In this document: positions 24,133-35,199 of the stretch, piece after piece
How positions within the stretch are numbered: the first letter of the stretch is position 1
Layout of the letters: each line of letters starts with the position of its first letter
Assembly (NCBI GenBank): GCA_963920765.1
Contig: OY987249.1
Location: forward strand, 12,710,817-12,774,816
Source of the DNA: Ulota crispa
Taxonomy: Eukaryota > Streptophyta > Bryopsida > Orthotrichales > Orthotrichaceae
Direction of reading: 5' to 3'
Length of the DNA stretch: 64,000 bases
Notes under the pieces: generated by a model
The model's database searches: none
Told to the model about the DNA's origin: nothing
Seen by the model: only the letters and a program-made list of their open reading frames with translations
Translations under genes and position numbers: made by a program

Positions 24133-24496
24133 TACACTCCCTCTGTCCCAAAATGATCTTCCTATTACACAAAATGTTATAGATTAAGCTTGAAAAGAGC
24201 CATTTTTCAAAAAAAAAGACCTATGAATAGAGTTTGATGTCCTCCTATTATTTTGAAAATTTGAGTTTCAAATTAGTTTTCAAAGTGTGATTTCAAAATG
24301 CTTGAAAATTAAATTTTTGGGGCATTTTTGAAAAGCACCAGTGGCCACTCACTTGATGGCATGGGATTGGTTAACATGCCCATACTTTTGGACTATGTAC
24401 AAGTGTTGCTAGCTGCCGTCCTCCTACAACAAGAAGATCATTTTGGGACACTAAATAAAAGCCAACATGAAGATGATTTAGGGACGGAGGGAATAG
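24133..24496. mobile_element. Stowaway-like MITE
   Basis: The left end is CTCCCTCTGTCCCAAAATGA and the right end GATTTAGGGACGGAGGGA. CTCCCTCCGTCCC is the classic terminal sequence of plant Stowaway (Tc1/mariner) MITEs, and TA dinucleotides lie close outside both ends. About 360 bp, starting 25 bp after the palindrome. Confidence 0.75.
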
Positions 24497-24960
24497 TATA
24501 GTAAGTGTGGTAGAATAGTCGAAAATGAGTGATACATATATCAATTCCCTTATCAAAGTTCCAATATTGTAAACCATAACAATTTTGATAAAACACAGCA
24601 TTCATACCTGGCCTCCCTACTTAAAAGATAGGTGTTAGATTCTTGTTACAGAAACATAGGAATGGACTATCAGTAGACTTTTCAATCTACACTGTTCGTA
24701 GATTCCAGAGGTGTGCGCCACCCAACAGGAGTTCGCCGGAAGCCCGCCAATTCCAGGGCCCACGCCGGCACGCTCCTCCGAAGCAGCCTTCGAAGGAGCA
24801 CCGACGCCACAATCCCTCTGGAAAGGAATCCTTCCACTTCGATTCGGTGACGACGGAGTCGCGCTTCGCCGGGTGTTGCGCTCGCTTCTCTGCGATCCTA
24901 TAAAGCTCGCACACACTTCCAATCGTCAGCAAATCCACTCTCGCTCTTCTCTCACTCCTC
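24497..24960 (+). promoter_or_regulatory. Promoter and 5' UTR of the pirin gene
   Basis: Sequence becomes richer in G+C from about 24,700. A TATAAAG box at 24899-24905 lies 56 bp before the ATG, which would place transcription start near 24930. Open frames on both strands here overlap each other and carry no motif. Confidence 0.5.
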
Positions 24961-27900
24961 ATGTTGCCGGCTGTAGCTCTGCGCTCTACCAGTTGTCGAA
25001 GTATCTGGACTTGCAATCGCTTTGAGAAAATCGTTCAACGGCGTAGTGGTGTTCGTGGTATTCGTGCGATGGGAAGTGTGTCTGCAGATTTCTCTCAGCC
25101 CCGTGAGGTCGTCAAGAAGATCCGCTCTCAGGCGCAACCCGAGGGTGATGGCGCCACTGTGCGGCGCAGCATTGGCAGGTGTGTAGACCACGAATTTTGT
25201 TATGACTTTCCTCTTTAGTGGAAATGAACATTCTCCTCTTACGAAGATCGCCTCTCTCGTATATCTTTCTAGTTTGTTCGTGATAGTGACGGTTTTGAGC
25301 GGGAGAATTTAGGCGGGAATTTGTGCTCTTTGTTGATGGATGGTTTGAATTTCGGACGTGAAGTATTGAATATGACAGATTGCATAACGGCTACTTGTTA
25401 AATTTCTCTTAGAATTGTCGAACAGTTTGTTAAACTTTAGGGCCGTTTCAGATTACGTCCCACGTCCTATGTTACGAAGTCCCATGGTAGTGCAAAATCC
25501 CAACTTTGTGGGTCAGAAAGGATGGAACTTGGGCTCAAAGTTGGGTTTAGCATTGTGATTGACTCAAATTTTGAGCAAAGTCCCACTTTTTTTGGTGCCA
25601 AAACTTCCAAAGTGCTGCCATGTAGGCGTCAATGCGCCATGTGAGCAAGTGGGATGGGGACTTCAGGCATAGTGTGAACACCAAGTCCCATCTTCTGTCT
25701 CTCCGCCAATCAGATTCTCAGATTTCGGGTGGGGCTTGGGACGTCGGGCACAGTCTGAATCGCCCTTAATCGTTTTACATTTCTTGATTGTTTACCGTGG
25801 TGAATTTTTTTAATGAACTGGAGCAATGAATTAGATTTTGTGTTGAGCAGTTGGAATTGGATTGGTGTGCAGGCCGGAGTTGAAGCAGCTGGATCCGTTT
25901 CTGCTTCTGGACTATTTCGAATGTAAGGCTTGCCGATTTGATGGAACTAGTTTGAGATCTCACTAGATTCTGTTTTTGAGATAAGCTTATTATTGTTTGC
26001 CATTTTGTAGTGTTTAGTAGTTTAGTTACTGTAATTGTATCTGTTTAGAGTTTGAGGTTTTTTTGGACGTCGGCGTAGCGTGTGCGGTACCAGAGATCGC
26101 TGTCTTGTTTTAGTAGATAGGAGAAGCGGAAATGCAATTAGGTGAAATTGGAGAACGATTGAACTCTTGCGTTGGTCGCTGCATGGGTAATGCAACACGA
26201 TTTGGAGCACGATTAAGAGCAGTAGTGTGTTTCTTTGAAGAAGGTTTTGAAGTTACGGAAGTAAAGCATTACTTGTGTGATGAGAGTTTTTTTGAGGTTC
26301 TTAGAACTGACTTGTACTTGCTTTTACTAATGCAGCCTCTGGACCTGCTGGATTTCCCGATCATCCTCATCGTGGATTTGAGACAGTGACGTACATGCTT
26401 CAGGTATTTCATCCTTTCATCTGAAGAAATTCTTCTTTCGTTTTTGTTAAAAAATTTAATCAATTTTACACGAGATACCTTTTTGGCTTGTACTCTATAT
26501 CTTGAGAAGTGCATGACTGTTTGCCACATGGAAGGTCAACTACAAGAGAATTAAATGAATTCCGAGGACTAAACCTGCGAAGTTCCTACTAAAGCGTACC
26601 ACCTAAAATTCCAATCAAAGAGAATTAACCTTTTGCGGGGATGACGGTTTCCATTTTCCTTCAGGTTTATGGTTCTTGGTAATGTAATACCCCCTGATGT
26701 CTCGTCCTCTCCGTGATGTCTCTAGAATCTGATATTATGTTGTTGGCGACAGGGTTCCTTTACTCATGAAGATTTTAAAGGCCATAAAGGTATCCTAGAA
26801 ACCGGTGACGTCCAGGTACATACTTCTCTGACACACTATATCTCGCCCTTGCTCTTGCAGCTGTTAATAGTCCAATCTTTCATTATCGAAGATTTCTGTG
26901 CTTGCAACATTCATTCTATCATGATGTTTAGTTATACGACTTTGTAAAAGCTTCATTAAGTACTTGATTAAATCCTACTCTGTTTGGTTGTTACTATTTG
27001 CAAAGGTATTTTGGCGGTGACGTGATTGAGATGTTAGTACATTAACTAACGGTAATTTATGGTTATGGGCTGGATGTGCGCAGTGGATGACAGCAGGGCG
27101 TGGAATAGTACACAGTGAAATGCCGTCACCGGTAGGGGTACAAAAAGGACTGCAATTGTGGGTCAACTTAGCCGCAAAGGAGAAAATGTACGTACACTCA
27201 TAGCCTCAAAAATCCAGATTTTTCATAATGAAAAGCATGCTACAGGCAACGATAGTATGATGAGTGTGCAAGATTCTCTCCAACACCATCAAGAGAAAGC
27301 TATTAAGAAGCTTGGGCGTATGAGTAGACCTTTCCGTATTGCTAATGTGGTCTATTGAAACATGCTGTAACAAGTAGCAGAGTGGTAGGTTTGGGCTTGA
27401 AAAGCTGTCAGTTATCTGTTACGTGTCATCACAAAAGATCCTTTTGAAATTCACAAAGTTGTTAAAAGTAAATTCTCGTTAATCTATTAGGGCATTAGAT
27501 CACTAGTCATTATTAAGATACTGTTTCCTTTAAATCACACGTACACTACTAGTTTTCAATGTAAGTGGAGGTCTTTTGTGACGATGGGCAATTCAATTGG
27601 TTGTAAGCATGGTTGTCACATTGGACCGCCAGTCTGTCTGATTGCCTGTCCGTCCAAAGTGCCCAATTGAGCTCATGTCCGTCTGATGTCATAACTGACT
27701 TAAAAATGATAAAAATGATGTAAAGAACTTTACATGTTGGTGACACTCATCATTGCCAACATGAAATCAAAAGGAGTTATAAAGGCATATCTCACAATAA
27801 AAATGAAAATAGTGATTTGATTCTTTCTTTTTAGGTTAAAAATCCTAAAAATGCTCTACAAGAGCAGACACATCCACCCGCCCGCCCGTTTGGTCCAATT

Positions 27901-28631
27901 TGTCTGTCCGTCTGTCCACTTGTGATGTCTGTCCACTTGTGATGTCTGTCCACTTGTGTTGTCCGACAACCTAAACTTTGTGTTGTCCGACAACCTAAAC
28001 TTTGTGTTGTCCGACAACCTAAACTTTGTGTTGTCCAACAGCCTAAACTTGCCTGAAGTAACAACGCTGGTTTTAAGTTGGGAGGGGGTTACTTTTTATG
28101 CTGACACGAGAAGATGGACGTTGCAGGATTGAGTCCAACTACCAGGAACTGAAAGCCAAAGACATTCCGAGGGTGGCGAAAGACGGCGTGGAGGTGGTGA
28201 TCATTGCCGGGGAGTCGTTCGGCACCAAGTCGCCAGTCTTCACTCGTACGCCCACCATGTACTTGGACTTTTACCTGCAACCCGGCGCGTCGTTGCACCA
28301 AGCCATCCCCGAAGGCTGGAACGCCTTCACGTTCGTCCTCGACGGAAGCGTGGTGTTCGGGAAGAAGGATGCAGGGGCCATCAGCGCCAGTCACACGGTG
28401 GTGCTCAGCAACGGTGATGGGCTCAGCGCTTGGAACACGGGGACGCAGCCTGCGCAGTTCGTGTTAGTGGCTGGAAAGCCTTTGAACGAGCCGGTCGTGC
28501 AATACGGCCCTTTTGTCATGAACACGCAGGCGCAGGTCATGGAAGCTGTTCGTGACTTCCAGCTCGGGAGAAATGGATTCGAAAACGCTCATGGTTGGAG
28601 ATCCGAGGCCAAGTCCCGGTCTAGACGATAA
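24961..28631 (+). CDS. Pirin family protein (bicupin), six exons
   Basis: Exons: 24961-25178, 25873-25922, 26336-26403, 26753-26815, 27084-27187 and 28127-28631. All joins keep phase and give 335 residues. The pirin signature is complete: [17 protein letters not shown], then [54 protein letters not shown], and the C-terminal cupin with [20 protein letters not shown]. His99, His101, His143 and Glu145 correspond to the metal-binding His/Glu set known from human pirin. Plant pirins are reported as G-protein-interacting proteins or quercetinase-like enzymes; which role applies here is unknown. An Arg-rich 36-residue leader precedes MGSVSADF (second ATG at 25069), either an organelle-targeting peptide or untranslated if the second ATG is used. 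Transposons sit in introns 1 and 5 and just after the stop. Confidence 0.93.
25440..25765. mobile_element. Harbinger/Tourist-type MITE in pirin intron 1
   Basis: It begins GGGCCGTTTCAGATTACGTC and ends CACAGTCTGAATCGCCC. It is flanked by the trinucleotide TTA on both sides (25437-25439 and 25766-25768). GGGCC-type ends with a TTA duplication fit PIF/Harbinger. 326 bp, richer in G+C than the intron around it. Orientation and activity unknown. Confidence 0.7.
27609..28067. repeat. GGTTGTCACATTGGAC-family repeat in pirin intron 5
   Basis: It begins GGTTGTCACATTGGACCGCC and carries 'AAAGTGCCCAATTGAGCTCA', both shared with 52029-52348. It ends near 'GTAACAACGCTGG', a weak inverted match to its start. 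Its right part contains short tandem repeats. It stops about 60 bp before the last exon of the pirin gene. Confidence 0.6.
27955..28050. repeat. 24-bp tandem repeat
   Basis: The unit TTGTGTTGTCCGACAACCTA plus AACT is repeated about four times head to tail; the last copy has CCAACAGCC. Just before it a 17-bp unit (GATGTCTGTCCACTTGT) is repeated twice. The array lies 76 bp upstream of the final splice acceptor of the pirin gene. Confidence 0.85.
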
Positions 28632-28663
28632 ATTCTGCCTCTGTTTTGCCGTTTCACAATCTA

Positions 28664-28979
28664 AGGTAGGGCATACTATAAACCATCACTGTACTCATTA
28701 ACCATCACCTCTATAATCTTGGAAAATCTGCGGAAGTGAATAGATGTGATTACAATGATGTACAACTTGTGAACATGAAACCTTAGTGTTGGTATTAGGT
28801 GTAATTGTAGTTGGCTCTCTAAAAATTCACAACTTATTCTCACAATATTCAAATAATACATTTGAAAGTGCAAACTCATCATTTTTCTCTTGCTAATAGA
28901 ATCTTATAATTTGTTAAATGTTTATTAATAATCATCATGTTCAAAACCCTTAATTTGACGGTTATGGGTGCTACTACCT
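28664..28979. mobile_element. TA-flanked MITE, AGGTAGGA family, copy 1
   Basis: It begins AGGTAGGGCATACTATAAAC and ends GGTGCTACTACCT, with TA on both sides. The interior resembles, inverted, 33502-33815 ('CATGTTCAAAACCCTTAATT', 'AACTTATTCTCACAAT'). It starts 32 bp after the pirin stop codon, so it should lie in the 3' UTR. Confidence 0.7.
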
Positions 28980-28981
28980 TA

Positions 28982-29344
28982 AGGTAGGAATATCATAAAC
29001 CGTTCCCCCATTTAATGGCAGAGTAGACGGCTCTAAAACCAGCAAAAGCTGGCTTTGAAAAAGATTCTAAAAAGATATGATTTTCTTGCATTTGATTGGC
29101 TCACACTTGTTTTGGAACAAGATTCTAGAGGTAGACGTTGTAGGTGAACCTATGAAACGAGAATGGGTCCAAATGAAGAATCCACATTTATATTGCATAA
29201 GATATTCATTCTTTAGGATTGTTTTTTTTGTTTTGCATTCTTCATTGGCCTTATTTTTGCACATATTGAGCTCAATTTTTCAAGAAATTCCCCATATCTT
29301 ACAGGCTAAGTGACTTATTTTAACGGTTTATGGTATTTCTACCT
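28982..29344. mobile_element. TA-flanked MITE, AGGTAGGA family, copy 2
   Basis: Begins AGGTAGGAATATCATAAACC and ends GGTTTATGGTATTTCTACCT. It shares the TA at 28980-28981 with the preceding element, so the two are immediately adjacent. The interior differs from copy 1; only the ends are alike. Confidence 0.65.
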
Positions 29345-29346
29345 TA

Positions 29347-30658
29347 GTTTTTGCAGATGCTGTATTTCAAGCTCTCAGGAGTCAGGACTGAGGATGTACC
29401 AACAGTTGTTTGCTTGAGTTCACTTTGCTGGCTCTGGCTGAAGTGGAGGATGCTGTGCATGTGACTTTGAGTAGCTTGGTACTTGACCAGCCAGACAGTG
29501 CTACATTGTTACAGTATCTACGATTTTGTATATAGCATTCAGTGTTTTCTAGTTGGACTGTATAAGTAAGGTACAGATTGTAGCTCTACTGCATAAATGA
29601 TAGGAGATCTTGTACTGTAGCTCTGCTTGTTCGTTAGTTTGTGGTTGTCCAAGAGAAATATAGAAAGTTTGTTTTAGAAACCAGATATAAAAAATTTGAA
29701 ACTCATTTTGTTCAATAATGGAAGGTATGATGTGTATTTTCTATTGGTTCGTTTATGTGTTATCTCCTTTGAAGCTTTTTAAATGAGTTGCGTGAGATGT
29801 GTTGACATAGAAATGGATGTTTTGGATCATTTGAACACTTGAGGGTGTAGAGGGATTTTGTTTTTGTCATTGCACTAATTGTTCAATTGTCGTAATGTGG
29901 TGAATACTTAAGGGTGTAAAGGGAATTTTTATTGTCATGGCTCTAATTGTTCAATTGTAGTACTATAGCATAATAACCTCTCAAGACATTTGTTTTTTCA
30001 TGTTGGAATTTGAACATGTTGTACTTGTTCATTATTTTGAGTAAATTTGCTTTAAGTTTTTTACTTTCATTTTTTTGGCTCTTCTCCTTTCTTACTTTCT
30101 AGTGAAGTTTGAGGACTTCTTGTGTGGCAAGGAAATTAAATTGAAGTTTTAACAGCCACAACAAAAGACCACCAAATTGACAACCAACAACACCAAAATA
30201 GCATCATCAAAACAATGGCCAAGATAATCCTAATGCCATGAATAATATGATGTTTAAGATAATGAAAATGACAACATTAACATGTAAAGAACTATTGATA
30301 GTTATAACTTATAAGGATGCATGTGCATAGGTGGGTAGGAGAAGATCAATTAAGAATGAAGGCGCAATGGAGTGTAGGAGTTGTAGTCAAGTTGTTACTA
30401 CTATAGTGGAGACAAAGGGCTTGAAAACTATGGTGTATGATGCTTGCTAAGGCTTGACCAAGGAGCTTGAAAAGGTGCTTAGAATTATAATTAGAAATGT
30501 CCAAATATGAAATTACTAAAAGTATGAATATGTAAAGTTTTACAAATGGCAAGTTCACCTAAAAATTTCAAAGGAATAAAACCTTAACCAAGAAAATATG
30601 AAATATGCTAAGGCATGAAACAAGCTTTGCTTGATGTTTTCTTTTTACCAAAATTGTA
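29347..30658. other. Downstream of the pirin gene, AT-rich
   Basis: No gene seen. Two imperfect copies of a tract of about 70 bp ('GGGTGTAGAGGGATTTT...TTGTTCAATTGTCGTA' and 'GGGTGTAAAGGGAATTTT...TTGTTCAATTGTAGTA') lie at about 29843-29960. Confidence 0.4.
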
Positions 30659-30660
30659 TA

Positions 30661-31059
30661 CTATAGGTTGAGAGCAGATTTGGCATAAAATAATTCCCCA
30701 AAATTTGCCTAGTTATTCTATAAGTTATTCTCCAAAAATGCCCAATGTCAAACAAATCAAAAAATTGAAATGCCAAATATCATAAAAATCATTAAGCTTA
30801 ACTAACAATTGAAGGTCAAGGTTGATTCCAAGAGGGCTCAATCTATTGCAAATTTTAGACGTAGGATTAATTTTAGAAAGTGGAAGATGCTTAGAAAAAG
30901 GCTCGATTCTACTAAAAAAATTGGTTGAATGCCAAATAATAACAACTTCTTTTGAAAGTGCCTAATCTTGTTTAATTATGAAATTTGATGCCAAATTTGT
31001 TTTTTCTCAAAAAATAATCAATTCAGCAAAGACCTGCCGAATTTGCTCTCAACCTATAG
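30661..31059. mobile_element. TA-flanked MITE with CTATAGGTTGAGAGCA ends
   Basis: The inverted ends CTATAGGTTGAGAGCAGATT and CGAATTTGCTCTCAACCTATAG are flanked by TA. About 400 bp, AT-rich, non-coding. Confidence 0.7.
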
Positions 31060-31076
31060 TAGTCATATTAGAATTA

Positions 31077-31421
31077 GGGAATTGATATGTGCACACCCCC
31101 TTGGGAGGTAAATTATATATAATTTCTACTATCAAAAAGCTAAATTTGAGAATTTTGAATTTGGATTTGGACTCAGAGACCATGATTCAATCTAGAACCG
31201 TAAAAGACCTTGCAATTGAATAACACTCTATGAAATAACTTATTTTTTTTACATACAAAAGTAAAAGTAATACTTTTCCTCCTAGCTAAACTTTTTCATT
31301 GGGTGTTGATCAATTACAACTTTTTTTTATGGTTCTAGACTAAATCATGGTCTCTAAGTCCAAATCTAAATTCAAAATTCTCAAATCTATAATTTACCCC
31401 AGTGTGCACATATCAATTCCC
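31077..31421. mobile_element. TA-flanked foldback MITE with GGGAATTGATATGTGC ends
   Basis: The ends GGGAATTGATATGTGCACAC and GTGTGCACATATCAATTCCC are perfect inverted copies, flanked by TA. The inverted similarity continues inward ('GAGAATTTTGAATTTGGATT' against its inverse near 31360-31385), so most of the 345 bp can fold on itself. Confidence 0.75.
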
Positions 31422-31423
31422 TA

Positions 31424-32394
31424 TAATCATATTGATTACTTTATATGGATTCCATAAACATCATATTTACACCAAAAAATTCAAAGTACAAAAAATAAAA
31501 ACCGGCCAATAAAATTAATAAATGAAAATTTATATCAATTTGTGGCCCACATCCGTGGTATAGAGATTTTTTAGTTCATCTTTGAAGAGTAGCTATGAAG
31601 GTGTTTATGGCATTACAATAGCTTTCAATCACCAAAGCAATGCATAATCTATATGTGCTATCATAAATTAAAATCAGTACTACATGGCATAGAAAAAACA
31701 ATTTATGGTCCTTGTCTCTTTTTGATACAATTTTAATTTCTATTTTTTTATTTTTTGTTTGTATAGAATTTTTCTGTGAAGTTTCTTAGGGCTGACAACA
31801 AAATAGATGTTTTAGAATTTATGTATACATTAGTATCATTATGGTGAAATTCATGAGGTGTACAATAAACAGACTTGTGTATTGCTAATTACTTGTAATT
31901 GTGTCAACAATTTATTTAGGATCAATTTACACCAAGTTTGGAGTCATTCCTTCAAGCTTGGAGGTTTTCACTCCATACATGCCAAAATTAAGAAAAATTA
32001 GACTATTCATGCAATTTAAAACTTTTATAGACTTTGAGCAATAAAAGACTATGCAAAACATGGGAAGATCTTCCAATGTTTTGTTTACCTCAAAAAAAAA
32101 AGCTTGGATCATTGCTTCTAAAACTTTGAACTATCTACATTTAATCAAATAAGTTACGTATGATTTTAAACATAGTATATAGGGTTTAAAAAATGACCTT
32201 GATCACTCATTGTAATAAGAATATAATACATAACGTTCCTTTTATATCTAAAAACCCAAAAAATCAGGGTCATAACTTCAAGCCTTTAAGCTTTAAGAGA
32301 AAAAAATTGAAGGAGATTATGCATAATTGTAAAGATCCTTGCTTTATCATATAATGTTGATCAATCCAGTATATACAAGTATGCACACATATGT
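31424..32394. other. AT-rich intergenic DNA
   Basis: No gene or clear repeat terminus recognised. Confidence 0.4.
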
Positions 32395-32990
32395 ACTTAT
32401 ACATATAAATATATATTATATATTTATATATACATATAAATATACATTATGTATACAGGGGAAATTACAAATAGGGGCATGAAAATGAAATTTTTTATAG
32501 ATAGGGGCACAATTTCAAAATAGTTATAGATAGGGGCGCAATTTCAAATGATTTGTAACTTTTTGTAAGATTTTTTGGTTTGAACATTGGTTGGTTTAGA
32601 TATATCACATTAAATGTTAGTTAATTTCCAAAAAACTTAGAGGTGTTTCCAAAAATTGTCATCCCCTTTACTATAATTTCTTTATTTAGGCTTGATTTGG
32701 AGAGGCCTTTAGGTTTTCTGAAACTTAGCAAACATTTAATGTGACATATCTAAATCAATGCATGTTTAAACCAAAAAAATACAAATGTTTACAATCTATT
32801 TTGAGGTTCCGCCCCTATATGTAATTTTTTTGAAACTAAGCTCCTATCTGTAATATTTTTCATTTTCACGCCCCTATTTGTAATTTCCCCATATATATAC
32901 ACATATACATACATATACATATACATATACATATATATACATATACATATACATATATATACATATATATACATATATGTGTGTGTGTGT
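32395..32990. repeat. ATACAT/TA microsatellite interrupted by a MITE
   Basis: Runs of TATA/ATACAT lie on both sides (32395-32457 and 32891-32990, the latter ending in a short GT run) of the foldback element at 32458-32890. The arrangement suggests the element inserted into simple-sequence DNA. Confidence 0.6.
32458..32890. mobile_element. Foldback MITE of the GGGGAAATTAC family, copy B (most complete)
   Basis: The ends GGGGAAATTACAAATAGGGG and CCCCTATTTGTAATTTCCCC are perfect inverted copies. The inverted similarity runs through almost the full 433 bp: 'ATATATCACATTAAATGTTAG' on the left answers 'AACATTTAATGTGACATATC' on the right. The interior is non-coding. Confidence 0.8.
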
Positions 32991-33501
32991 AGTAGGCACA
33001 TGCTTTGCTTGAGTTGGACATGTATGGGTAATGCAACATTCAACTTTATAGAATCAAATCAATTGGTTTAAAATATAATCTTGATGCATAGTTTTTTTGG
33101 TCCATTCTTGAAACAAAATATAGTAATTGCCTTCATCACAATGCTACTTTTTAATACTTTGGTAGGGGGTGTTTTGTAATTTGTTGGTTTTCTAAGACAT
33201 GATTATAAGGTATTTTGTGTTCTATATTTGGGGGCATCCTTATTGCTACAACTTTTGCCAATTTTTTTCGTAAGATTTTGGAAAATGACATGGTTAGAAG
33301 GTGCTTGGTGTTCTATATTTAGGGCATCTTTTGTTGCTTCAATGCAACTTACACCAAAAAAATCTAGAAGGTTCTAGAAAAGGGCGCAATGTCAAAATCC
33401 TCCCACTTAGTAGTATAGATATAAATACTTAAAACAGCCAAATAATGTAGATTTCTAAATTACTGTAGAACATGTTGATAAAGAGATTATCTAGTAATGT
33501 A

Positions 33502-33815
33502 AGGTAGGAGCACCCATAAGCGTCAAACTAAGGATTTTGAACATGATAACTATTAATAAACATCTAGCAAATTATAGGATCCTATTAGGAACAGAAAAAT
33601 AATAAGTTTGCACTTTTGAATGAATTATTTGGAAATTGTGAGAATAAGTTCTGAATTCTTAAAGAGCAAATTGCCATTGCACCCATAACCAATATTAAGG
33701 TTTCATGTTCACATGTTGTACATCCTTGTAATTACATCTATCTACTTTCATAGATTTTCTAAGATTTTAGAGGTGACGGTTATGGGGACGCTAACGCTTA
33801 TGGGTGTTCCTACCT
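33502..33815. mobile_element. TA-flanked MITE, AGGTAGGA family, copy 3
   Basis: Begins AGGTAGGAGCACCCATAAGC and ends GCTTATGGGTGTTCCTACCT, with TA outside each end. The interior is an inverted relative of 28664-28979. Confidence 0.75.
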
Positions 33816-33817
33816 TA

Positions 33818-35199
33818 CATTGCTCTCCATAGATGTGGTCTGGTCAAATAAAATCATAAAAAAAAAAAAAACCATTATGTGATCAAAAGGTCAAACATAT
33901 TCTCAGTGTTTTTATTTTACAATTGAGTTCCACGTAAGTTTAATGCTTTTAATTTATGACATAAATAACATGATTTCTGATTGATGCATATAATCCCAAG
34001 ATTATTCATATTAAAATTCAGTTGCATTTGTCCTCATAATGAAAGGATGAATTGCAAAAACAAATTTCAACTGGGAATTCATATACTTATCAGATCTTTT
34101 TTATTATTCTGTCACACTTACTATATATGGCCAATATTTATAATATTATAGTAGGTATAGACCACATGCAAATTAACATTACTAATTTGGAAGAATAATC
34201 TAACATAAAAATTTCAATTTCAATTAAAAAATCTATATCATACTAAGTTTAATTTTGATCTTTTGAATCAATACTATAAACAAGATTTAGAGCTAAAAAG
34301 AAAAGCTGCAGTGGCAGCTTTTATGTCTGGGATGTATTTTCAATTTGGTGATGGTTTGTTTGTGGTTTGTACCTATTAAAATATCATAAACATTGACCAC
34401 GTAAAATAGGTGTGGTAGAATAATCAAAAGGGTGTGGTACAAATATCAATTTCCATTTCAACTGCTTCTTCTGTTTTTTTCTTTATTTTCCAAATGCTCA
34501 CGATCTAATTAGAAATATTATCAGTGAAACTCAAGTAGTGATTTATCTTCAACACCCTACACACCTTTTTATGACTTTTCTGTGTCGGATTTTTACGTGT
34601 TAGACTAAAAAAGAATTTATTGTGATTTATAATGTACAATGTACAAAAAGAAATTAATATCACTTACAACATACAAATACATATAAAAGAAATATATATT
34701 TTTGTACAAAAAGTGGAAGTGAGGATTAAACTCAATTAATATTTTTTTCTCGTCTTTAAGCTTAAAGATAAAAAAGACTGATAATAAACTCAACATATTT
34801 GATAGGTTTTATTTTGAGTATAGAGCTTTCAATTAGGTCCTTTTTTTTTTCTAGTTTTTAAAGGTTTCTGATATGCACGTGGTTTTTGAACTTCAGCCTG
34901 AAATTCTTTACTGGGATAAGGTAGGAGGCTCATATTCTGCTCAGGCTCTATAATTGTTCACCTTCTTATATGTATTTTGTTTGTACATGCTATTTTTCAT
35001 AGATTCCACAATATACAAGCAAAGTACATTTGAGAAGATGGATTATTTTAGAGTAATATGTTACTTCAACTTCAAACTTTCATAACTAATTCCACAAAGT
35101 TTCAAAAAATATGAAACAACGTGGGTTAAATGCCAATTTCTCTTGTCTTTCAAGGAAAGTTTACTGAAAATAATCCAAGAAGTCTCACCTCCCCAAAAT
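33818..35199. other. AT-rich intergenic DNA
   Basis: No gene recognised. Simple T- and A-runs are present. A tract near 34100-34160 resembles 21310-21380 ('GTAGGTATAGACCACATG'), a shared repeat without clear ends. Confidence 0.4.

Noticed and set aside
32789-33043. Tyr/Ile/Met-rich minus-strand open frame
   Set aside because: Translation of an ATACAT microsatellite; not a protein.
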